A DNA stretch of 64,000 nt, taken from the NCBI RefSeq assembly GCF_014646355.1, contig NZ_BMNH01000004.1:1-64000 (forward strand), read 5' to 3'. A program made the translations under genes and the position numbers. Below, in pieces: positions 37,262 through 43,855 of the stretch; the first letter of the stretch is position 1, and every line of letters starts with the position of its first letter. Under the pieces are notes generated by a model that was not told where the DNA came from, searched no databases, and saw nothing but the letters and a program-made list of their open reading frames with translations. This stretch comes from Nonomuraea cavernae. GTDB lineage: Bacteria > Actinomycetota > Actinomycetes > Streptosporangiales > Streptosporangiaceae.

Positions 37262-38268
37262 AGGTCCTCCTGCCTGACCAGTTGCCGGACGTACACCGCG
37301 GTGACGATCAGCAGGATCACCGTCAGCACCAGGGCGATCGCCGCGCCCGACCCCATCCGGGGCGGCGACCGGAACGCCTCCGCGTAGGAGTAGACCGACA
37401 GGTTGAACGCCTCACGGTTGGCGGGGCCGCCCATGAGCACGTACAGCTGGCTGAAGACCTTGAAGTCCCAGATGATCGAGAGCACGGTCAGCACCGCGAA
37501 GACGGGCTTGAGCAGCGGGAAAGTGATCTTTCTGAACGTCCGCCAGGCCGACGCCCCGTCCACCTTGGCCGCCTCGTACAGCTCGGACGGAATGCCCTTG
37601 AGCCCGGCCAGCACCGACACCGCGATGAACGGGAAGCTCGCCCAGACGACGGTGAGGGCCAGCACCATGTAGATGGACCAGGCGTCGTTGAGCCAGGGCT
37701 CGCCGGTCCAGTCGGCCCGGCCGAAGAGCAGGCTGGACAGCCAGTCGGGCAGCAGGTTGAGGGCCCAGTTGATGACGCCGGCCTCGGCGTCGAACAACCA
37801 CTTCCAGATGATGCCCTGCGCCACCGGCGGCACGGCCCAGGCGAACATGATGCCGACCACCAGGAACGTGGACATCTTGCGGCCGAGGTTGTTGAGCAGG
37901 ACGCCCACGGCGGTGCCGACGACCAGCGTCAGCGTCACCGCGACGACGGCGAAGACGACCGTGTTGCGCAGCGCGGACCAGAAGATCTCGCTGTCGAAGA
38001 TCCGGGTGAAGTTCTCCAGGCCCACCCATTCGGTCGGCCGCCTGCCGCTGATCTGCGCCAGGCCGACCTTCTGGAAGGCCATGATCCCGACCTGGACCAT
38101 CGGGTAGAGCAGCAGCGCCCCGATCACCAGCAGGCCGGGGATCAGCAGCACGTACGGGATCGACCAGACGGGCAGGCCGCTCGCCTTGGTCCGGCCACGA
38201 GGGCGGCGGGGCCGCCCCGGGGTGGAGGAGCGTTCTCCACCCGGGGCGAGCGTCGACATGTCGGTCAT
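37258..38268 (-). CDS. Carbohydrate ABC transporter permease (MalF type)
   Basis: A 336-residue permease with an Arg/Pro-rich cytoplasmic tail, then about six membrane spans starting at SIPYVLLIPGLLVIGALLLYP. The EAA loop is LYEAAKVDGASAWRTFRKITFP. The frame runs open far upstream inside the binding-protein gene; the ATG at 38268, two bases after that gene's stop, is the sensible start (38259 is an alternative). It forms the channel with the following permease. Confidence 0.92.
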   Translation of the reverse strand: MTDMSTLAPGGERSSTPGRPRRPRGRTKASGLPVWSIPYVLLIPGLLVIGALLLYPMVQVGIMAFQKVGLAQISGRRPTEWVGLENFTRIFDSEIFWSALRNTVVFAVVAVTLTLVVGTAVGVLLNNLGRKMSTFLVVGIMFAWAVPPVAQGIIWKWLFDAEAGVINWALNLLPDWLSSLLFGRADWTGEPWLNDAWSIYMVLALTVVWASFPFIAVSVLAGLKGIPSELYEAAKVDGASAWRTFRKITFPLLKPVFAVLTVLSIIWDFKVFSQLYVLMGGPANREAFNLSVYSYAEAFRSPPRMGSGAAIALVLTVILLIVTAVYVRQLVRQEDL

Positions 38269-38270
38269 GG

Positions 38271-39593
38271 TCAGGAGGCGTTGAGGATGTCTTCGATTTC
38301 GTTGTTGGCCTTGGCCAGCGCCTCGTCGGCCGTCGCCTTGCCCTCGATGACCGTGCGGGCCGCGTTCTGCAGCACCGCCTTGGTCTCGTTGGCCTCGGTC
38401 CAGTTGGGGCTGGCCGGGAACGCCTTGGCCTTGGCGAAGGCGGCGGCGAACGGCGCCTGGGCCGGGTCCTCGGCCAGCTTGGCCAGGGCGTCCGGGTAGA
38501 CCGGGAGCAGGCCGCCGTCGGTGGCGTACTTGACGCCCCACTCCTTGCCGGAGGCGAGCTTCACGAAGTCCTTGGCGGCGTCCTTCTCCTTGGCTCCGCC
38601 CCACACGGCGATGTCGTTGCCGCCGAGGAAGGACTGGGCCTCGCCGCCGTCCTTGGACGGAAGCGGGAAGAAGGCCAGCTTGTCGCCCTTGAGCTTGCCC
38701 TTGCTGTCCTCCTCGATGCCGGGCAGGTCCCACGACGCGGTGAGGTACATGCCGACCTTGTTGTTGGCGAAGCGGGTGCGGATGTCCACGGTGTTCTGGG
38801 TCAGCCGCGCCTTGCTGGACAGGCCGTCGGTCACCAGGCCGGTGTACTGCGCGAAGCCGGCCTTGAAGCCCGGCTCGGTCAGCTTGCCGACCCACTTGTC
38901 GCCCTCCTTGACGGCGTACTCGCCGCCGGCGGTCCAGGCGAGGGCGCCGAGCAGGTGGTTGGCGTCGGAGCCGCCGTTGAAGGCGAAGCCGTCGACGTCC
39001 TTGCCCTTCTCGGCCTGGATCTTCTTGGCCGCGGCGACCAGCTCGTCCCAGGTCTTCGGGGTCTCGAGTTTGAGCTCCTTGAACCAGTCGGCGCGGTAGA
39101 GGACCGCTCGGCTGCCGCCGCCCCACGGCACGGCGTACGTCTCACCGTCGATGGTCTCCAGGCCCATGAGGTTCTTGGGGATCTGGGCCTGGTCTCCGGC
39201 GCCGACGACGTCGGTGATCGGCTCCAGGGCGTCCTGGCTCTGCCAGAGCGGCACCTGGTCGTTGCCGATCTCGGTCACGTCGGGCCCGGCGCCGCCGGCC
39301 GCGGCGGCGGTGAACTTGTCGTTCACCTGCGGCCACGGGATCCACTCGACCTTCACCTTGGCGCCGGTCTGCTGCTCGAACGCGGCCACCAGCTCGTCGG
39401 TGTACTTCTGGGCGGCCGGGTTGCTGTCACCCAGGCGCCAGAAGGTCAGCTCCTTGCCCGCGTACTTCGGGCCGGAGGCGGACGCGGCCGTGCTCGGCTC
39501 CGCGTTGGGGGCCTCGCTGGAGCCGCAGGCGGCCAGACCCAGGGCCAGCGCGGCCGTGGTGACCGTAGTGGCTGTGATCTTCGCGATCTTCAC
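38271..39593 (-). CDS. Sugar-binding lipoprotein of the second ABC importer
   Basis: A 440-residue extracellular binding protein. The GTG start has AAGGGAG about eight bases upstream. Residues 1-22 are a lipoprotein signal ending LGLAAC, followed by an Ala/Ser-rich linker and ELTFWRLGDSNPAAQKYTDELV. It is the first gene of the importer operon. Context with a NagZ-like hydrolase, two ROK regulators and a D,D-dipeptidase suggests an amino-sugar or muropeptide ligand; the sequence alone does not settle it. Confidence 0.92.
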   Translation of the reverse strand: MKIAKITATTVTTAALALGLAACGSSEAPNAEPSTAASASGPKYAGKELTFWRLGDSNPAAQKYTDELVAAFEQQTGAKVKVEWIPWPQVNDKFTAAAAGGAGPDVTEIGNDQVPLWQSQDALEPITDVVGAGDQAQIPKNLMGLETIDGETYAVPWGGGSRAVLYRADWFKELKLETPKTWDELVAAAKKIQAEKGKDVDGFAFNGGSDANHLLGALAWTAGGEYAVKEGDKWVGKLTEPGFKAGFAQYTGLVTDGLSSKARLTQNTVDIRTRFANNKVGMYLTASWDLPGIEEDSKGKLKGDKLAFFPLPSKDGGEAQSFLGGNDIAVWGGAKEKDAAKDFVKLASGKEWGVKYATDGGLLPVYPDALAKLAEDPAQAPFAAAFAKAKAFPASPNWTEANETKAVLQNAARTVIEGKATADEALAKANNEIEDILNAS

Positions 39594-39664
39594 AGGGTTC
39601 TCCCTTCCCGGGTGCTGGCCTACGGTCGGCACCTGGCTGAACGTCGATCTCGCGGACGAGTGCT

Positions 39665-39706
39665 GTTAAACTAACAAGAAACTTTCCTTTAAGAAACGCC
39701 TGTTAG
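39665..39706. promoter_or_regulatory. AT-rich divergent regulatory region, probable ROK operator
   Basis: This is the only A+T-rich stretch nearby. It holds GTTA-N3-TAAC (39665-39675), a direct repeat AAGAAAC spaced 15 bp (39676-39682 and 39691-39697) and TGTTAG (39701-39706). TAAACT followed by AACAA is shared with the upstream region of the first ROK gene (33679-33692). TTAGTTT-type arms resemble XylR-class ROK operators. It would serve both the importer operon and the ROK gene. Confidence 0.55.
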
Positions 39707-39733
39707 CCGATCGTGACGAGAGGGGCGGGGCGG

Positions 39734-40882
39734 ATGACCAAGAGCCCGGGCACACCCAGGCTGCTGCGCCGGCTGAACGACCGCTCGGCCCTCGAACTCC
39801 TCCTCGCCGACGGCCCGCTCACCCGCGCCGAGCTCGGCGAGCTGACCGGGCTCTCCAAGGTAACCGCAGGTCAGCTGCTGTCTCGCCTGGAGGAGCGCGG
39901 CCTGGTCGAGGTGGCCGGGGAGCGCGCGGGCGGCCGGGGTCCGCACGCCACCCTCTACGCGGTCGTCCCCTCCAGCGCGTACGTGGCCGGGCTCGAAGTC
40001 CTGCCCGACAGCCTCAAGGTCGGTGTGGCGGACATCACAGGCCGCATCGTGGTCGAGATCACGCTCAACCCGTCGGACTTCAGGGACCCGGTCAAGGCGG
40101 TGCACGCCGCCGTGCAGCGGGCCTGCGCGACCGCCGGCGTGGACAGCTCCCGGCTGCACGCCTTCGTGATCGGCACCAGGGGCGTCGTCGACCCGCGCGG
40201 CGGCGACGTCCGCTGGTCCTACGACCTGCCGTCCTGGCACGTCGGCGTGCTCGCCGGCCTGCGCGAGACGCTCGGCGTCCCCGTGACGATCGAGAACGAC
40301 GTCAACCTGGTCGCGCTGGCCGAGCACCGCTACGGCGCGGCCGTCGGCCATGACGACTTCGCGGTGATGTGGGCCGGCGTCGGCCAGGGCCTCGGCGTCA
40401 TGCTCGGCGGCAGGCTGCACCGGGGGATCAGCGGGGGAGCGGGCGAGATCGGCTGGCTGCCCGTGCCGGGCGAGCCGCTGCCCGCCGACGTCTCCCAGCC
40501 CCAGTCGGGGTCCTACCAGCGCCTGGTGGGCCAGGCGGCGCTGCGCGAGCTGGCCGAGGCGCACGGCGTGCCCGGCCTGTCGGTGGCCGATCAGGTGCGC
40601 CACGGCGACGACGGCTTCCTCGGCGAGGTGGCGGCCCGGCTGGCCGTCGGCGCCGCCGCCGTGGCCGTGGTGCTCGACCCCGGCCTGATCGTGCTGGCCG
40701 GCGACGTCGGCAGGGCCGGCGGGGCGAGGCTGGCGGCCAAGGTCGAAGAGGCGGTCGCCCGGATCTGCCCCAGCCAGCCCCGGGTGCTCACCACCGGCGT
40801 GGCGGGCAACCCCGTGCTGCGCGGCGCTCTGGTGGCGGCGCTCGAACAGGCTCGCGAACAGGTTTTCTCCGACACTGTGTGA
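39734..40882 (+). CDS. ROK-family transcriptional regulator (second of a pair)
   Basis: A 382-residue paralogue of the protein encoded at 33703, similar along its whole length (for example PSSAYVAGLEV and GVVDPRGGDV). It has the winged HTH at 12-75 (LTRAELGELTGLSKVTAGQLLSRLEERGLV) and the ROK domain with IENDVNLVALAE. It too lacks the CxCGxxGC zinc motif. ATG 39734 is preferred; GTG 39713 would add seven residues. It diverges from the binding-protein operon across an AT-rich operator region, so it is the likely direct repressor of that importer. The dipeptidase gene follows by 12 bp. Confidence 0.9.
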   Translation: MTKSPGTPRLLRRLNDRSALELLLADGPLTRAELGELTGLSKVTAGQLLSRLEERGLVEVAGERAGGRGPHATLYAVVPSSAYVAGLEVLPDSLKVGVADITGRIVVEITLNPSDFRDPVKAVHAAVQRACATAGVDSSRLHAFVIGTRGVVDPRGGDVRWSYDLPSWHVGVLAGLRETLGVPVTIENDVNLVALAEHRYGAAVGHDDFAVMWAGVGQGLGVMLGGRLHRGISGGAGEIGWLPVPGEPLPADVSQPQSGSYQRLVGQAALRELAEAHGVPGLSVADQVRHGDDGFLGEVAARLAVGAAAVAVVLDPGLIVLAGDVGRAGGARLAAKVEEAVARICPSQPRVLTTGVAGNPVLRGALVAALEQAREQVFSDTV

Positions 40883-40894
40883 GAATTTCTGCCC

Positions 40895-41557
40895 ATGTGG
40901 CAGCCATCGAGCGACATTGTGCTCATATCCGACCCCCGGGTGGCCGCGATCCCCCTGTGGGAGTCCGGCGAGGCGTTGGCCGACGCGCGCCAGCGGCTGC
41001 GCGTGGATCGGCGCCTGGCCGACGACACCGGAGCCTACGCCCACCTGCGCGCGGGCCTGCTGGCCAGGCTCGAACGGGCCGAGCGGCGCCTTCCTGACGG
41101 ATACCACCTGCTGGTCGTCGAGGGCTACCGGCCCGTCGCGACGCAGCGCCGGTACTTCGAGGAGTATCGGGACGAGCTCCAGGCCACCTTCCCCGACATG
41201 TCGCCTGACGAGGCTTTTATCGCGGCGAGTCGGTACGTGTCGCCCGTGGAGGTCGCCCCGCACACCGCCGGCGCCGCCGTCGACCTGACCCTGTGCGCCC
41301 CCGACGGCACCGAGTACGACATGGGCACCGAGGTGAACGACAACCCGGAGGACAGCGGCAACGCCTGCTACATGGCCGCCCCCACCGTCTCCGCCGAGGC
41401 CCGAGCCCACCGCAAGATCCTGGCCGCCGCCCTCGAACCGGCCGGCCTGGTCAACTACCCCACCGAGTGGTGGCACTGGTCGCACGGCGACCGCTACTGG
41501 GCGTACACCAAGGGTGTCTCCGCCGCCCGCTACGGTCCCGTAGATTCCCCGGTGTAG
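40895..41557 (+). CDS. M15D-family D-alanyl-D-alanine dipeptidase (VanX-like)
   Basis: A 220-residue zinc dipeptidase. VanX-type blocks are VVEGYRPVATQ, the zinc motif in APHTAGAAVDLTL (His and Asp) and EWWHWSHGDRYWAY (catalytic Glu and zinc His). It has no signal peptide, so it acts in the cytoplasm. It splits D-Ala-D-Ala, either in wall recycling or, in glycopeptide producers, in self-resistance. No vanH or vanA neighbours exist here, and it follows the ROK gene by 12 bp in an amino-sugar cluster. Salvage of muropeptide-derived dipeptide is therefore the better reading. Confidence 0.87.
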   Translation: MWQPSSDIVLISDPRVAAIPLWESGEALADARQRLRVDRRLADDTGAYAHLRAGLLARLERAERRLPDGYHLLVVEGYRPVATQRRYFEEYRDELQATFPDMSPDEAFIAASRYVSPVEVAPHTAGAAVDLTLCAPDGTEYDMGTEVNDNPEDSGNACYMAAPTVSAEARAHRKILAAALEPAGLVNYPTEWWHWSHGDRYWAYTKGVSAARYGPVDSPV

Positions 41558-41572
41558 CGCCTCAGCCGGGGA

Positions 41573-42526
41573 ATGACTGCCCTCATGGAGCTCTTCCCCG
41601 CGATGCCACTGGCCGGCTGGCAGCCCACCAAGGCCACGATGCACAGGTTCTGCCAGGTGGTGGGCAAGATCCGGCTCGCCGCCGGGGTCCGGCGCAACCA
41701 CTGGTGGAACGCGCCGTTCCACCTCACCGGCCGCGGGCTGACCACCCGGCCGATGGGACAGGCCGACGGCAACCCGATCTTCACGATCGACTTCGACCTC
41801 GTCGGCCACCGGCTGGTCGTGACCACGCTCGACGGGCGGGAGGTGTCCTTCCCGCTGTACGGCCAGTCCGTGGCGTCGTTCTACCGGGCCACCATGGAGG
41901 CGCTGGCGTTCCTGGACGTACGGGTCGAGATCGACCTGCCCCACCCGTTCGACCTGCCCGACGCCGGCCGGTCGTTCGCCGAGGACACCGAGCACGCCCA
42001 GTACGACCCCGTCCAGGTCACCCGCTACTGGCAGGTGCTCAGCCAGGTCAACCTGGTGCTGGAGGAGTTCGCCGCGGGCTACTCGGGCAAGGTCAGCCCG
42101 GTGCACCACTTCTGGCACACCTTCGACATCGCCTGCACCAGGTTCTCCGACCGGGTGATCGACCAGCCGCCCAGCGTCGACCCGGTGACCCGCGAGGCCT
42201 ACTCGCGCGAGGTGATCAGCTCGGGGTTCTGGTTCGGCGACGACGCCTTCCCCGAGCCGGCCTTCTACTCCTACACCGCTCCCGAGCCCGAAGGACTGGA
42301 CCGCGAACCCCTCGTGCCGGCCGCCGCCGGCTGGATCGAGCAGCGCGGCGGCCACCTGGCCGTGCTGCGCTACGCCGACGCCCGATCCGAGCCCGACCCG
42401 CGGGGCGCCGTGCTCGCCTTCTACCAGAGCGCCTACGAGGCCGGAGCCCGGCGCGCGGGATGGGACATCGAGCGGCTGGCCTGCCCGGGCGGAGTCACCG
42501 ATCCGGTGCTGAGCGGCGACCGCTGA
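41573..42526 (+). CDS. DUF5996-family protein of unknown function
   Basis: A 317-residue soluble protein. It matches, from memory, DUF5996: an N-terminal FPAMPLAGWQPTKATMHRF, NHWWNAPFHLTGRGLTT, IDFDLVGHRLVVTT, then SPVHHFWHTFDIACTRFSDR and GFWFGDDAFPEPAFYSY. No catalytic motif is known to me. It starts 15 bp after the dipeptidase gene on the same strand and may be co-transcribed. MELFP at 41585 is an alternative start. Confidence 0.8.
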   Translation: MTALMELFPAMPLAGWQPTKATMHRFCQVVGKIRLAAGVRRNHWWNAPFHLTGRGLTTRPMGQADGNPIFTIDFDLVGHRLVVTTLDGREVSFPLYGQSVASFYRATMEALAFLDVRVEIDLPHPFDLPDAGRSFAEDTEHAQYDPVQVTRYWQVLSQVNLVLEEFAAGYSGKVSPVHHFWHTFDIACTRFSDRVIDQPPSVDPVTREAYSREVISSGFWFGDDAFPEPAFYSYTAPEPEGLDREPLVPAAAGWIEQRGGHLAVLRYADARSEPDPRGAVLAFYQSAYEAGARRAGWDIERLACPGGVTDPVLSGDR

Positions 42527-42652
42527 CACCTGCCGAGGGCAGTGGCCGCAGGGGTGGGGTTCGGTGTCCTGCGTGGTCTGGGGAGTTTCGCGGAGATCTG
42601 ACAACGGGCACAAACGGTACGGAGGCTCCCTGACTACCCTGCGAGGTGGGTC

Positions 42653-43738
42653 GTGGTTCCGTTGATCGGGATTGAAGAGGAGTACCTCGTCGTCGATCCG
42701 CACACCCGCCACGTGGCTCCGCGAGCCGCCGACGTGCTGGCCGCGGCGACCGACGTGCTGGACGTGGTCCACGAGATCACCCGCTTCCAGGTGGAGGCCC
42801 GCACGGCGCCCTCCGCCGACCTCACCGAGCTGGGCGCGCAGCTGCGCGCCACGCGCAAGGAGGTGGCCGGGGCCGCCCGGTCGTGCGGCCTGGCCGTCGT
42901 CGCCAGCGGCATCCCGGTGCTGGGCAACGTCATGCCGCCCCCGCTGAGCGACGACGTCCGCTACGAGCAGGGCCGGGTGCTCTACCGGGCGCTCCACGAC
43001 GAGATCAGCATCTGCGCCCTGCACGTGCACATCGACGTGCCCGACGAGGAGCACGCCGTCTACGTGGGCAACCACCTGCGCCCGTGGCTGCCCACGCTGA
43101 TCGCGCTGGCCGCGAACTCGCCGTTCTTCGTCGGCCGCGACACCGGCTACGCGTCCTGGCGGGTGATCAGCTGGGGGCGCTGGCCGGTGTCCGGGGCGCC
43201 GCCGTACTTCCCGACGTTCGCCGACTACGAGCTGGCCCTGCGCGCGCTCTCGGAGTCCGGCGCGCTGATGGACCCCAAGACGGTGTTCTGGGACGCCCGG
43301 CCGTCGCCCAAACTGCCCACCGTCGAGGTACGGGTCGCCGACGTGCCGCTGGACGTCAGCGACAGCCTCACCATCATCGGCCTGATCCGCGCCCTCGTCG
43401 TCACCGCGCTGGCCGAGGTGCGGCGCGGCGACCGGGGGCTGCCCATCCCGTCGGAGGTGCTGCGGGCCGCCTACTGGCGCGCCGCCCGCGACGGCCTGCA
43501 GGGCGACAGCCTCGACGTGCGGGCCGGCACGCTCGTGCCCGCCCCGGTCATGGCCGGTCGCCTCTTCGAGCACGTACGGCCCGCGATGGCCGAGGCGGGC
43601 GACCTGGCGTACGTCCAGGAGGGCCTGGACCGGCTGCTCCGGCGAGGATCCGGAGCGACGCGCCAGCGCCGGGTGCACGCCCGCGGCCACGACCTGGCCG
43701 AGGTCGTGGACGACCTCATCGAGGCCACCGTGGCCTGA
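42653..43738 (+). CDS. YbdK-type carboxylate-amine ligase (glutamate-cysteine ligase family 2)
   Basis: A 361-residue ATP-dependent ligase of the GCS2 family. It has IGIEEEYLVVDP at the N-terminus (metal-binding Glu), ICALHVHIDVPD (His), AANSPFFVGRDTGYASWR and LPTVEVRVADVP. YbdK has weak gamma-glutamylcysteine ligase activity; actinobacterial members belong to several unknown gamma-glutamyl or ergothioneine-related routes. The GTG start has a purine-rich GAGGTGGG close by. It converges on a gamma-glutamyltransferase gene 117 bp away, so a shared gamma-glutamyl compound is possible. Confidence 0.87.
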   Translation: MVPLIGIEEEYLVVDPHTRHVAPRAADVLAAATDVLDVVHEITRFQVEARTAPSADLTELGAQLRATRKEVAGAARSCGLAVVASGIPVLGNVMPPPLSDDVRYEQGRVLYRALHDEISICALHVHIDVPDEEHAVYVGNHLRPWLPTLIALAANSPFFVGRDTGYASWRVISWGRWPVSGAPPYFPTFADYELALRALSESGALMDPKTVFWDARPSPKLPTVEVRVADVPLDVSDSLTIIGLIRALVVTALAEVRRGDRGLPIPSEVLRAAYWRAARDGLQGDSLDVRAGTLVPAPVMAGRLFEHVRPAMAEAGDLAYVQEGLDRLLRRGSGATRQRRVHARGHDLAEVVDDLIEATVA

Positions 43739-43832
43739 GAGGGCCATGGTCCGAGAGGGCCACGGCCCGAGAGGGTCACAGTCGGCCACGGCCACGGCCC
43801 GAGAGGGCCACGGTTTGGCACGGCCACGGTCG
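43737..43832. repeat. Degenerate 16-bp tandem repeat, six units
   Basis: Six 16-bp units with consensus GAGAGGGCCACGGCCC begin inside the ligase stop codon and fill the gap to ggt. The best copies are 43737-43752, 43753-43768 and 43801-43816. The self-complementary GGCC elements could also fold, so a terminator role is possible. Confidence 0.75.
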
Positions 43833-43855
43833 GCAGGGGCCGTCACGGGCCCGGC

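Noticed and set aside
33703-40882. ROK proteins as sugar kinases
   Set aside because: Both carry N-terminal winged HTH domains and lack the zinc motif, so regulators are the better call.
40895-41557. D-Ala-D-Ala dipeptidase as a sign of vancomycin resistance
   Set aside because: No vanH, vanA or VanRS genes are adjacent; its context is an amino-sugar cluster.
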